The notes beneath the pieces were generated by a model. That model saw only the letters and a list, made by a program, of their open reading frames with translations. It was not told the DNA's origin and did no database searches. From the NCBI GenBank assembly GCA_027382625.1, contig JAJKFJ010021579.1, forward strand, positions 62,001-126,000: DNA of 64,000 nucleotides. The letters run 5' to 3'. This document shows positions 10,801 to 21,845 of the stretch, piece after piece; position 1 is the first letter of the stretch, and each line of letters starts with the position of its first letter. The stretch is from Tetmemena sp. SeJ-2015. Lineage: Eukaryota; Ciliophora; Spirotrichea; Sporadotrichida; Oxytrichidae. Position numbers and translations under genes: made by a program.

Positions 10801-12153
10801 TAAATGTAGTTCTGAATTATAGAACAATGTCCACATTTTTTAAATAAAACATTATTCAAAAGTGTAAACATAGAAGAACAAATCTATTAGAGAGTTAAAA
10901 ACCTCAAGACAGAGGTTCATTGACGGCTCAAAAGCTATTTCAAATGGAATGTAAAAACAGTTATAAACCGTAAGCCCGGTAATGAACAGATCTAAAAATT
11001 TCCATTATTGTTATTAACAAAATCTTACCCCATCTGAATCTGAATCGGTCATTGAAACTAAGCATGAATTAAGGTACAACTTTTGTAATCCTTTTGGTTC
11101 TCTAACTCAGATAAGCTTTCATTTTAATATTCTCTTCTTGCTTTTATCTACTTTCAATATCTCTAAATTATAAGAGTTTCCTACATTTTATGACTTGATA
11201 TCTTCCTTCATTCCAGATTATAGCATATCGAACAAGCTTTTTCCTTCAGACATACCTTCCTTTTTGTTTCCCTTCCTAATGCTTGATTGTCTATTTTTCC
11301 TAGTGAGTTACTCCCTTCTTTGCTGCTCTTTAAATTTTTCCCTGACTCTCCATATTTCATCAGACATGCGTTTCATCTCTTCTATCTCCTTTTGGTGGAC
11401 TCTTTCCATTTGAGCTTCTATCAATTGTTACTGTAATTCCTCTAGTTCACTAGGCAACTTTTCCTTTGCTTTTGGCTTAGTAGCATCCGTGGAAGATTGA
11501 TGCGAAAAGAGGTGATTTTTCTTAATAGCCCATAAAAAAAATATAAAATTAATCGTAATATAAGCCTTGCTAGTTCCTGATTAAAAGTTTTTGGTCTGAG
11601 TATCATTTGCAGCAGTTCCACTGTTAATTAAGGATTAATATATTGGATTTCTTATTTGAATGGGGGATTGCAAATATTAGACTTACTATTTGTCCTTGAG
11701 TTATGTTGAAAGAGTATTGGTGACTATCTTCATAGTGAGTGAAACCTTTTGCTTCGTCGCTTAAAATGTTAGAAAGCAGCAACTTACGTGTAGGGTTATC
11801 CTCAGCCTAATTAAATACTTAGTGTTAATGATAAGTGCAATAAATTTGGATTGAGAAGCATGTCTGCAGCTGGATGATTTTCGCTTGACTTTATATTCTT
11901 AGCTGCTTCTTTCAACTTAGTTTTCTTGGTTCCTTTCTTTCTCTTATGTGCTTTGACTGGGATGCCTGCAACTTCCTGCACTTAATTTTCTATATTATCC
12001 AGCGCACTCGGAATTCTGTTATCATCAAGATGGCCATGACTCTAATAAGGATATGAAAGTCGCTTTTAATTCTATTACCATAATAATTCTCTGAGGTTTT
12101 TGACTTCTTCTTCTTGATGATTAAACCTTGAGCTTTTAGTCATTGCTGCTCAT
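7834..12153 (-). CDS. Cyclic-nucleotide-gated-type cation channel, paralog 2
   Basis: Same architecture as its downstream neighbour. Start ATG at 12153, followed by a Lys-rich N-terminus (KKGTKKTKLKEAAKN). A charged coiled segment follows (~11250-11480), then S1 (~10960) and FYVDIVLQFRTTFMTLEGEE (~10850). The S4-like helix is at ~10520-10600 and the pore loop reads LLLTGNESGPRTE (~10130-10170). S6 and the C-linker follow (~9750-9930), then CNBD-like regions (~8600-9300) and a coiled C-terminus. Stop TGA is the complement of 7834-7836. GT..AG introns occur, for example at the end of the first segment. Three IESs are resolved by comparison with paralog 1. Two sites (near 10760 and 10500) keep an unexplained single-base frame change, so a damaged copy or assembly error is possible. 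Confidence 0.8.
10833..10871. other. IES in channel 2, pointer ATGT (minus), 35 bp
   Basis: ACAT on the plus strand at 10833-10836 and 10868-10871. Removal gives LFFYVDIVLQFRTTF, aligned with LVFYIDILILFRTTY of paralog 1. Both genes carry an IES at this same protein position, but with different pointers. Confidence 0.85.
11116..11156. other. IES in channel 2, pointer TGAAAG (minus), 35 bp
   Basis: CTTTCA on the plus strand at 11116-11121 and 11151-11156. Removal changes frame by +2 and gives LEILKAYLSQRTK, which continues into S1. Confidence 0.85.
11809..11846. other. IES in channel 2, pointer AATT, 34 bp
   Basis: AATT at 11809-11812 and 11843-11846. Removal changes frame by +1 and gives MLLNPNQAEDNPTRKLLLSN, joining two clearly coding stretches. 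Confidence 0.7.
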
Positions 12154-12281
12154 TTTCTGAATAATAAACTTTTCTTTTTCTCGCCTAATCTCAAATCCTG
12201 CTACAAAGGTAAAGTAAGTGTATAAAAGATAATAAAATAAGAGCCGTCCAAATAAGAGTTCTATATAAATTTAAGTCAAAA

Positions 12282-13643
12282 ATGAAAGTTCTAAGTAAAA
12301 GCATAGTTAACTAAGTTAGCATAAAAGGCGCAAGCAAGAATCCTTAAAGCTATTTCAATCAGAAACTTTATACTGAGGCAGCAGACTTGAGGAAGAAAGG
12401 TTTATAGAATAACGAGAGGAGAAGCTTTGCGATTAGAGGAAAGCACAAAAATGATTGGAGCAAAAGTTGCCAGTCTCTTCCTTGGCTAAAAGAGGCTGCA
12501 GAATAGATGTTTATCAAGAATCAAGATCAATTGATTGAGCAGATAAATTACTCGGGGGTCAACTATGCCCTCAAACTACTCAGAGTTTTTCATAAAATCA
12601 ATAAATAGACAAAACCCTAAACCATTGCAATCAAATAGGTTAACTTGAAATAGGTCACTGAAAGAGTATTTCTCAAAATTGTGGAGGACTTAAACGATAC
12701 AAATTTAACCTATTTCATATATTCTATTGTGATAGATCTAAAGTTAATGAAGATGTGCTAAATTAACTTCCTTTCATTTTCGAAGATTTCTGCTTCGAGT
12801 CTGAAGTTTCCGAAAGAACTACGAAGGAAGTGTATGATGAAATTGTGAGGAGAGGTTACTTAATGACGCCAGAAACAATTCAAGAATTCAACTAGGTATT
12901 TACAAAACTTACAGCAGCAAGAGGTGTCTCTTTCTTTCCTAGACTTGAAGAGGACATCAAGAAACGTGTTGGTTTCACACCCATAAATTCATTCGTTCGA
13001 GAAGATATCGGAGTATAGAAGAGTAGATTTCCTACCATGGAGGTTGCAAGTAGCTATCTGCCTTAAAAGCAAAGACTGACGTTGAATATAGATGGAATAA
13101 GGTATTCTCTTTAGACTTTTAAGGGAGATACTCTGGGTTAGTATGGCTAAATCGCAGATTATATGATTAAGGATGAAAGGGATGATTCAGTGATGATATG
13201 CCTACCCCAAAGAGGAATAATTTATGAAGATGTGGCATTATTTTTTGCTATGAAAAAGTATCATTGAAACTGAAAAGGATGCGGATGATGAAATGTTTAA
13301 ATACGCGAGATATTCGAAGAAGTACTAATTAGCAGAGCCCCATCAAAGGATAATGTATTAGAATGTAAATCGAATTAAAACTCCTAATGGACCTCTTTCC
13401 ATCCTATATCTTAAAACCTCTGATAATGAGATAAACTTTAGTCCAAAGCTAGGAATAATTTTACCCGACTTTAAGTGGTGTGTACAGTAAGCATACACCT
13501 AAATGAAGGAAAGATAGAAGACAGTTGACGCGTACTTTTCAAATCTTAAATTTCAAGTGATGATGGATTCTTATTAAGTTTTAAATATAATTGATAGTCA
13601 TTTGAATTTTTCAAAGTTATATTTAAAGATAATTAAGTTTTGA
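12282..13643 (+). CDS. Unknown conserved-looking protein, germline-interrupted
   Basis: No family recognised. ATG at 12282, TGA at 13641-13643. The frame changes twice and both changes are explained by IESs (14 bp, pointer CTATT; 46 bp, pointer AAAG). The joined product is about 430 residues, soluble, with no signal peptide or membrane segment. It starts basic and has a mixed alpha/beta composition. The last ~25 codons (from about 13575) are AT-rich and could be untranslated if an IES there is missed. It is divergent to channel paralog 2 with only 128 bp between start codons, so the two may share a short bidirectional promoter. Confidence 0.6.
12710..12728. other. IES, pointer CTATT, 14 bp removed
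   Basis: CTATT at 12710-12714 and 12724-12728. Removal restores the frame (TNLTYCDRSKVNEDVLNQL). It is too short for any spliceosomal intron. Confidence 0.72.
13209..13258. other. IES, pointer AAAG, 46 bp removed
   Basis: AAAG at 13209-13212 and 13255-13258. Removal gives MICLPQSIIETEKDADDEMF. A one-base deletion in the A-run near 13255 would also restore the frame, so this call is less certain. Confidence 0.55.
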
Positions 13644-13825
13644 AAATGATTCTTAATAGTCTATAAAGTTGAGATTCCTGAAATTATGATATGGCTACAA
13701 AAATAACTTATAAACTTAAAATGTTAATTTTATAGTTCTTAAACTTTTTATATTCTTTAACTTTAGATTTGAGTTTGCTTCTTTAGCTCTAATTAAACTT
13801 GAACAATATTTGTAAACTAAATAAG

Positions 13826-14577
13826 ATGCGGATGGATCAAATTGAGTGGTCTTTAGATATTAGTTAGTCGTCTGCCTGCCCTCAGTGCAACCCAAGCAAG
13901 GTTAATTATAGTACAGACTTGCATTCTCCTTATATCAAGCACCTGACAGGCAAAGAATTCAATAAAAAGTTCATCCACAGAAGAATTGCAGAAAACATCA
14001 TCCATCATATGTAAGAAAAGTTATTTATTTCATTCTTGATACTTTAAATCATGCTGAAAGATTCAAATAAGAAGGAAAGCCTTACCGTACTTTAACCTTC
14101 ATGGATCCTAGATACGGTTCTATCTTCGATGTAGCTAAGTAAATTATAAACATCAAGTCTGAAGAAGATCTAAGTATTAATCCTTCTGCCAAGAAATAAG
14201 AAGAGCCATCTTCAGTTCCACCACTTACAGCTTCTGAAGCAATTAGAAAACTAGATTCTGCCCTGGAAAATAAAGCATCTTAAACCAATGTCGACTCATC
14301 TTAAACTGCTAATACTCACTCTGGCTATGGTGTTGGAATAACTTCTAAGAGTAACTTGATTGGAGATATGACCAAGGAGGATTACATAAGATTAGGCTTT
14401 CTTTTTGAGGGTTATGAGGAGGATAAACTTCTCAGAGAAAACAGTTAACTAGTGCAAGAATATTGGCAGGAGTTAAACTCTTAGAAAGAATTTGAGAAGT
14501 TGGTTCAGCATCACAAATATGACTATAAATGTTTCGGGGTTTCTCTTCTTCAAAGAAATAAGTTCTTTCTATCATGA
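13826..14577 (+). CDS. Unknown protein with one GT..AG intron
   Basis: No family recognised. ATG at 13826, TGA at 14575-14577. A 51-nt intron spans 14010-14060 (GTAAGA..GAAAG). The first part has an S-x-C-x2-C-type pair (SACPQC) and a basic stretch (KEFNKKFIHRR). The middle is Ser/Thr/Gln-rich and probably disordered, and the end is a charged helix with many Glu, Gln and Tyr (YIRLGFLFEGYEEDKLL). No IES is needed. The big inverted repeat starts 57 bp downstream. Confidence 0.65.
14010..14060 (+). other. Spliceosomal intron, 51 nt
   Basis: GTAAGA..AAAG boundaries, AT-rich, contains an in-frame TGA. Removal gives IIHHIFKQEGKPYRTL in one frame. Confidence 0.7.
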
Positions 14578-14633
14578 ATTTGCTTGATTTTCTTAATTAA
14601 AATTTTGATGATGAGACGCATTCCTTTATTCCT

Positions 14634-16157
14634 ATATTATAGAACTAATTAATATTTTAAAAATTTGCAAGGAAAAATATAACTATAAGGGTAACATATA
14701 TCTATAGCTATCTAAGGTTCATTAGCATGGATGCGATGAAGGAAATGTAGAGACTCAATGCATCATTATCACTACAGAAGCAATAAGCAAGTGCGCTCTC
14801 ACATCTAACGCTGAGTAATGTTGAATTGCATCGAGAGCGCGCATCGAAACTTCAACTGCGATAGAGAGTGAAGTGCTAGCAAGATATACTCTTTATATAC
14901 TGTGTATTTATCTATGTCACTAACTTATCTCTATACACTCTAAGTAGAAATGATGATTATATACTTGAAATGATAAGTGATGAAGAGTGCAAATGCATTT
15001 TCCACTTGATAGCGTAACTTACTTGAGTGCGCTCAATGTGCGATATGTGCGCCGTGAAACGCTCTCTCGAATGATGCTACTTGCGCACTTGTTGCATATC
15101 GGAAAAGTAGAGAGGAGAGGCTTGCACTGAAAAGTGCGATAGTGATTTTCACTCCACCATACTTAAGTTTGCACTTGTTTGCACTTGTATCTCTATGTAC
15201 ACACATGCCATGAGTGCGCATACTAGTGATTCATGTTTGCACATGATGTATGAATGATGTTAGCATGCATGAGCAGTGATGCATTTCGCACACGCAGAGT
15301 TTGCAGTGAAAGAGTGCGCTCTCAATCAAAGTGCGATAGAGTTCATCACTCCATTAATAATGATCGATTAAAGTTTGATCAATTATAAGTATATGATTAT
15401 TAAGTTATAGCGATTATTGGTTATATCATTATTAATGGAGTGATGAACTCTATCGCACTTTGATTGAGAGCGCACTCTTTCACTGCAAACTATGTGTGTG
15501 CGAAATGTATCACTGCTCATGCATGCTAACATCATTCATACATCATGTGCAAACATGAATCACTAGTGTGCGCACTCATGATATGTGTGTACATAGAGAT
15601 ACAAGTGCAAACAAGTGCAAACTTAAGTATGGTGGAGTGAAAATCACTATCGCACTTTTCAGTGCAAGCCTCTCCTCTCTACTTTTCCGATATGCAACAA
15701 GTGCGCAAGTAGCATCATTCGAGAGAGCGTTTCACGGCGCACATATCGCACATTGAGCGCACTCAAGTAAGTTACGCTATCAAGTGGAAAATGCATTTGC
15801 ACTCTTCATCACTTATCATTTCAAGTATATAATCATCATTTCTACTTAGAGTGTATAGAGATAAGTTAGTGACATAGAGTAAATACACAGTATATAAAGA
15901 GTATATGCTTGCTAGCACTTCACTCTCTATCGCAGTTGAAGTTTCGATGCGCGCTCTCGATGCAATTCAACATTACTCAGCGTTAGATGTGAGAGCGCAC
16001 TTGCTTATTGCTTCTGTAGTGATAATGATGCATTGAGTCTCTACATTTCCTTCATCGCATCCATGCTAATGAACCTTAGATAGCTATAGATATATGTTAC
16101 CCTTATAGTTATATTTTTCCTTGCAAATTTTTAAAATATTAATTAGTTCTATAATAT
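14634..16157. repeat. 1.5-kb inverted repeat (731-bp arms, ~62-bp spacer)
   Basis: Arms 14634-15364 and 15427-16157 are near-perfect reverse complements. They are less AT-rich than the flanks and full of short recurring words such as GAGTGCGC, GTGCGATAG and GCGCTCTC. A 62-codon standard-code ORF appears once in each arm (complement 15033-15221; 15568-15756), as expected from symmetry. It has no domain and differs between arms by one residue, so it is probably not a gene. No clear target duplication is visible. A transcript would fold into a very long hairpin. It lies between an unknown gene and the SNARE gene. Confidence 0.9.
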
Positions 16158-16241
16158 TTAAATTTCAATTGCAAAAATTGATAAATAATTAACAAACAGG
16201 GAAGCATTAGATTAAAGAATTTGATAAGAAATCAAGGTATA

Positions 16242-17003
16242 ATGCCAATACTGTACGCAAATGTGATGAATGCCAAACGATAATTGGTATTCGAAGGATT
16301 TGAAAAGAAATTCAAGTCTAACTATGCTCAGATAGTGAGCGAGCAGTTCCCCAATTTTTAGCTCTTTGCGAAGAAGACAATACAACTTGATGAGTAGTAT
16401 AGTTTGCATTACTCTCACGAGGGCTCTTGGGTTATTGCACTTAATCATAAATTTAGAAGTAGGGTTTATAGAATTATTCTTCAATTTAATATGAGTTGCA
16501 TCTCTTAGAAACCAGATGTAACTATATACGAAGCGTTTAACTTTCTCGACAAAGTAAGAGAGGGCATGGCGAAGAATGACCTCCTCTCTGACCCTTCTTT
16601 CCTTCAGACAGATGACATCTCTTCAAAGCTTATTCAAAATTTTTAAATTGATTGTTAGCTAAAGAAGCATGGGAAAGAAGTGACAAAGTTCATCTGCAAA
16701 TGGAACTAAGATCCCTCCAACAGAGATAAAACCTATATGGTATTTTGCGACTTGGTAGAACTCAAAGAAGAAATGCTTAAAAATCTTAACCTCCTAAACG
16801 ACAGAGATCTTCTACTCGATTAGGCTAACCTAAAAGCTCAGAACTTGGAAACTCAAGCTAAAATTTACAGATCTAATGCCAAGAAGACTAAAAATAAAAT
16901 GCGCAGCAGAAGATGCATGCTATGGACAGTTAGCTTGGGCGGAGCTGGAATTATTCTTATAGTTATATTCTTGCTTTTGATCTTTTGGTTCAAAGTGTTC
17001 TGA
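16242..17003 (+). CDS. Longin-type R-SNARE (VAMP7/synaptobrevin-like)
   Basis: Membrane-fusion SNARE on vesicles, pairing with Q-SNAREs on the target membrane. ATG 16242 to TGA 17001-17003 is uninterrupted when TAA/TAG are Gln: 253 residues, the size expected for a longin SNARE. Residues ~1-125 form the longin domain (starts MPILYANVMNAKRQLVFEGF; conserved SLHYSHEGSWVIAL). Residues ~165-225 are the SNARE helix with the zero-layer Arg in LNLLNDRDLLLDQANLKAQ. A basic juxtamembrane stretch (KKTKNKMRSRR) is followed by a C-terminal helix of ~20 hydrophobic residues. No intron or IES is needed, unlike its neighbours. Confidence 0.92.
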
Positions 17004-17322
17004 AAAAGTTTGCCGAAAATTAAACGCAAATGTTTTCTGATATGAAACAAAAAGATTTTCTAAGGTATAGCTAAGAAATGGACTACAGATTATGGTTTAA
17101 TCATTTTGTGATTGTTTTCTGATTCATTAGACAAGCTTAGATAGATGAGAATTTAATATAGCAAGTAACATTCTGCTAAAACTATTAGAATTTTAATTAT
17201 TTCTATCCAAATATGAAATAATTTATAATGAGTATCATTGGATCTTAGATTTTTATTATGTAAAGCTAGAATAAGCAGGACTTGTTTATATTAGGAAGAG
17301 AATATTGTATTTTTATAATATG

Positions 17323-20300
17323 ATGTCGAAGAGCACTAAATCAAAAAAGAAATTATCCACCGTCTGCTGCGCCTCAAAGCCTTAAGCCAATGACGAATAA
17401 AACTCCTAAAACCTTGGTCAGAAGATTTTCTGCTGCTTCAAACGCCGACAATCTGAATTTTCTTAAATGTAAGTGGCTCAATTCTCCAATTTAAGGGTTA
17501 TGCTTCGACTTTAAAACCTATTTTTGCTCATTCCTAAGTAAAATTTATTCTTTAAAAAAATATATTTTTAGTTAAATTTGTAAGGAAGTATAGTTTGAAT
17601 ATCAAGACGTTGACTTGTGACAAACTCTCTCATTGTCTTTTTGACTTCGACTGTGCAGATCTTAATGTTTATGAGAGGGAAACATACAACTACTAAGAGT
17701 TCTTTCTTCAAGATTTCGGGATCTCATCGGCTTATTTTTTAATAATTTATAAACTTAATTGGCAAACAGCAACAGCAATTTCAGCAGCAATAATTCAAAA
17801 GACAGCAAAGGCGAAAAGAAAGTTGACAAGTCCGTTTCTTAGAATCTTTCAAAGGCATTGACAACAAATGACAGTAAGTAACTCAAAATCTACTTTTTCC
17901 TTTTAAATTCTAATTAAAATAAACTAACTTCAAATGCATTCTTTTGGCAAAAGCGAGTATCCCAATCCAGCACAGTCTTTATTAAAAGAAATTAAAATTT
18001 AAGTAAAAAAACACTTTCATGCCAAAAATGAGAATAAATATCCATCTTTTGTTTAACTCACACTTTTACAAAATTATTGAATAATTTGTAACCTCTAACT
18101 TGAATAGATTTGATGCTTAGAGATGGAATAAGAGTCTGGAACGAAGAATTTATTTTTGATGAGCTGTCCTAGTCCACTAAGGATTTGTTTTTCTTGCGTT
18201 TCCTTTTCAAACCCGAATAGCAAATTCTGTGGGGGTTACATCAACCTCATATGCAAGACTTTTAAAGGGAAAATATCAACAAAGAAGCTAAAATAATAAT
18301 AGTTGCCTACTTATACTTCTTTATTTTTAATTAGCAGATATAAATGAGATTCTAGATGAAATGGATGAAGAAAACGAGGTTGAAATGAGCAAGACTATGT
18401 GGGTGGTGTTAAGAAAGAGCAAGCCACAAAACCCTACACTCAAGAATTTCTACAGTGAACCTTAATCCCATAAGATAAAGCTCAAGGATATTGTCAAGTT
18501 TGGAAGAGTTAATTTTAAGATATCAGCCATCAATTGTTCTCGTCTAAAGCCGGAAGTTTAAGGAGGTATATACTTTTATTTCTTAATGAGGCTCCCACTA
18601 TGATGATTAGAGTGTAAAAGATTTTGAGAAGAACATGGTCTCTTAAGTTTCAATGCTCAATCACACGGAGATGAATATGATCGACAATTATCAGTACACT
18701 AATTAGAATAACCTCTCTACCTTCCTCAATACTATTCCTCAAACCTCTCCAAATGATTATATCATTAACAAGGCAGGACCTTCAGGTAAGGCTGTTTCAG
18801 GTGGAACTGGAAATAATCCTATCAAAACAAAGTAAGAAAAGACATTGAAGACCGATAGAGCTGCAGGAGAGGCAGAAGTTTCAAGTCAAGCAAGAGTTTG
18901 CAGAATTTGTTTGGTTTTTTTAAAAGTTTAAGCTAAACTTTTTTTGGGTGAAGAGGAAGAAGATGAGAAAATTAAAGCACATATATTTTATAGTCCACTT
19001 TTTTATGAGCTTGGTGAGTTTGTGTGTCCCTGCAATTGTTCTGGTTCCATGAAAGACATCCATATTAGCTGTTTGAAAGAGTGGTTGAATGGTAAGAAAC
19101 TGATCTACCATGGTGAGCGAGTGCGCAGTTTCTTTTGGAAGGCACTCAATTTGTGAACTTATTTTTTTAAAAGCCATTTAATTAATTATTTTGGCTTTTT
19201 CAAATCATGGATTTCGAGAAACCAGATTCCGATTACATGATTATGGAGAGCGTAAAAAGTGCACCAGCAAAAGTTGTTCATGTTTTCTATCTCAACCAAT
19301 CGAATGAGTTGATTTATGAAATTATTTCATTAAGAGTTCAAAATTGGGAGAAGTGTCGACACTGATATGAAAATTGCAGATATCTCCGTTTCTAGACTGC
19401 ACTCCTACATCCGCATCGTAGACGATTTGCTTTTTATAGACGATAATGGCTCTAAATTCGGTACCTTATAAAAATTAAAGGAGCCTTATGAAATAATCCA
19501 AGCTGCAAATCCTTAAAATTAAGACAAAATCTGTTTCAACTTGGACGTACTTTGATCTACTTTAATCTTATGCAAAGAGGGAAAAACCCAAGAAAAGTTA
19601 CTCAGAAGAAGAAAGGAAAAGTAGATTCTCAAGGACTAGAAATAGAAGGAAGGGAATTTGTCAAAACAGTATCTGGAAAGTTTGTGCCGAGTGAGTTTGT
19701 AAAGCCTCCTAAAGATAAGGAGAAAGAAAAAGACAGGAGAAAGGAAAATCTTAGGTTTTAATTGTCGAGTGAGCAGCAAGTAATTAGCAAAATGCACACA
19801 GGAAGAGCACATTTAGCAGAGAGGCAAAATGAGGATGCCGAATCTGAGGAGAGCAAGTAGAATAACAATCTTCATCAGATCATTTGAATTTAAGTTATTG
19901 AATGAATAAATAGATCTAGGAAACATTTTATAAGCTACCCTCTTAGAGTCCAAGAACTCCGCAGAATTAAAATCTTGGGGATTCTCACTCAATTAGTCAA
20001 GACAGAATTAGTAGTTCATACTCTCAGGTTCCTCACAACCTTCATAGCTCTGTTTAGAAAAGCAAATTAATCATTTTAAATAAGAAGAAGCATTAAAAAA
20101 TTTTAATCCTCGTCATTTACAAGACTTAGATGAGAGAGACGATGAGGAAGTAGAGATGAGTTAGGATTCTTTACAGCCTCAAATGAATGAATAGCCAGTT
20201 TCGAGTTATCCTAACTCCAATAAAATCTAAATGAGCGTCCATCATAGTTAACAACATAGTAAATGAATAATTACATGGGAACTTGAGGAGTTTGTAAGAA

Positions 20301-21845
20301 TAATTGAACGATGATAGAGTGGAGAGAGAAATGTCAAGGTTTTAATAGCCAACTTAATTGAAAGGATCACGTAAATCACTAGAAGTACAAGAGCATTGTT
20401 CCAGGCGTTAATTTTTTAAAAAGAAATGTTATTTTGTGTATCTTTCTTTATATTTCCATGTGAACAGGCATAGTCCATCTTAAGATGCGAAGAACCTACA
20501 ATAGCACATGCGCTACCGCAGCTTGCAAGGCCCAAAAGAAGCATATTAGCCACACAAATTCTTAAATCTTAGACGAAGATTTAGAAGAAGTAGCTGAAGC
20601 CTTAAATGAAGCTGGGATCACCTATGGGCTTAAAAATAAAGCGGCTGGATCTTAGCTTGCTTTTAATATGGATCGCGAGGAGCCCGAAGAGCTATTAAAG
20701 ATCTCATTTTCGAATTTTCTATAAATAGAAAAGAGCTCGATGATTTGACCATCATGCAAAATCTAGATATTACTAAAGAGGAACTCAACAAACTCAGATC
20801 CGAATAGCAAGTTACTATAATTTTTAAGAGCTTTTTCAATTTTCTATCTGTGAAATAATGGAACATTTCAACTATGGAGATAGCAGTGAAGACTTATTCG
20901 GCAGAAATTTAAGAGCTGATTATCAAAATGAGCAGTAAACTTATTATGACTCTCCAGTAAGGAGCAAGAGAGAAAGGCTTTCAAGTACTTAGGGAGCCTC
21001 AATTTATTGATTTAATATAAATGAGCTGGCTTTTTAAAAGGTCACAAGAGATCCGAGAATTAGATGAGTAGAGTAATACGCAGAGAGTCAACTAAAGACT
21101 AGCTTTACTGATATATTATATTTTTTTTATCTATAGCTAATTAACGGAGAGCACAGCCCAGAGCGTTATAACTTAGACCACTTGAAGCAGTTTAAGACAA
21201 GCTCCGCCATGGAGACATCTCAAAACTTAAGAATGAGAAAGTCTACCAACGTTAATGATGACTCAGACCTGTAGATTAGATCCTTTCATTAATTCTTATA
21301 ACTCCCTTTAAATTGTCAAATTGTAATCCTTATCAAAGCTTTACAGAACTCCTCATCAAGCCACAAGTGGGGCAGGTAATAACATTAAGATCACTGATGA
21401 TAGCAATCCCAATGCAAATCTGAATAAGAACTTTGAGCATTAGCTTTCGCGGGATGCAAAGAATGCTAAGAAGTAAAAGATTAATGTTCCCTCTGACGAT
21501 GAAGAAGCTTATGGTTTACATTAAAATGGGCCTGCTATTTAAAAGGCATGCAACAAGATAACAATAGGACTCAGGGTAATTTTATTAATAATTTTTAATG
21601 AAATGAAATAAATTAGCTTCAAAATAACTTACAAGGATATGCAAGCTTAAACGTGATATAGGAGGCAGCAAGTATAGCTAGCAGCTCTCAAAAGAAACTA
21701 TGATTATCGCCACAGAATTTGTATTGAAAATAATCCAAGATAAATTGAAATTATCAATTATGAAAATAATGACTAAACTATTTAACTCTTACTAAAGAGA
21801 TGGTTTATATTAGCTGAAACCTTATAATATGATAACTAAAATTGA
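17323..21845 (+). CDS. RING-CH (MARCH-like) and FHA domain protein, many IESs
   Basis: Multi-domain signalling protein. ATG 17323 (MSKSTKSKKK). The N-terminal half has a C2-like beta-rich segment (VWNEEFIFDELSQST, then FKFCGGYINLICKTFKGK; ~18120-18290). A RINGv zinc-binding domain follows at ~18890-19150: CRICLGEEEE, then CPCNCSGSMKDIHISCLKEWL. RINGv proteins act as ubiquitin ligases. The final Cys pair of the C4HC3 set would fall at an unresolved junction near 19150. Next is an FHA phosphopeptide-binding domain (~19315-19560): YEIGRSVDTDMKIADISVSR, then DDNGSKFGTL. The C-terminal half is a long Ser/Gln/Glu-rich, probably disordered region to ~21720. Eight IESs are resolved; the frame still changes several times after 20100. 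The last codons before TGA 21843-21845 are AT-rich and uncertain. Confidence 0.72.
17456..17492. other. IES, pointer AATTT, 32 bp removed
   Basis: AATTT at 17456-17460 and 17488-17492. Removal gives RRQSEFKGYASTLKPIFAHS in one frame. Confidence 0.72.
17541..17579. other. IES, pointer AAATTT, 33 bp removed
   Basis: AAATTT at 17541-17546 and 17574-17579. The insert is a multiple of three and stays open, so the evidence is the repeat, the A/T run and the smooth product HSQVKFVRKYSLNIKT. Confidence 0.6.
17729..17763. other. IES, pointer GGC, 32 bp removed
   Basis: GGC at 17729-17731 and 17761-17763. Removal changes frame by +2 and gives FGISSANSNSNFSSNNSK. Confidence 0.6.
18208..18224. other. 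IES, pointer CAAA, 13 bp removed
   Basis: CAAA at 18208-18211 and 18221-18224. Removal gives LRFLFKFCGGYINLICKTF in the C2-like region. This is the shortest IES resolved here. Confidence 0.65.
18910..18947. other. IES in RING-CH domain, pointer TTTGG, 33 bp
   Basis: TTTGG at 18910-18914 and 18943-18947. Removal gives CRICLGEEEEDEKIK, the normal RINGv start; the insert would add eleven hydrophobic residues after the first Cys pair. Confidence 0.75.
19319..19345. other. IES in FHA domain, pointer AAATT, 22 bp
   Basis: AAATT at 19319-19323 and 19341-19345. Removal creates the FHA signature IGRSVDTDMKI from two different frames. Confidence 0.85.
19507..19531. other. IES after FHA core, pointer AAATC, 20 bp
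   Basis: AAATC at 19507-19511 and 19527-19531. Removal gives IIQAANLFQLGRTLIYFNL, typical of the last FHA strands. Confidence 0.75.
19877..19916. other. IES, pointer AGATC, 35 bp removed
   Basis: AGATC at 19877-19881 and 19912-19916. Removal bypasses two TGA codons and continues as NLHQIQETFYKLPSQSPRTP. Confidence 0.7.

Noticed and set aside
15033..15756. Matching 62-codon ORFs on opposite strands
   Set aside because: They are mirror images created by the inverted repeat; no domain, no upstream coding context, and the arms are simple-word rich.
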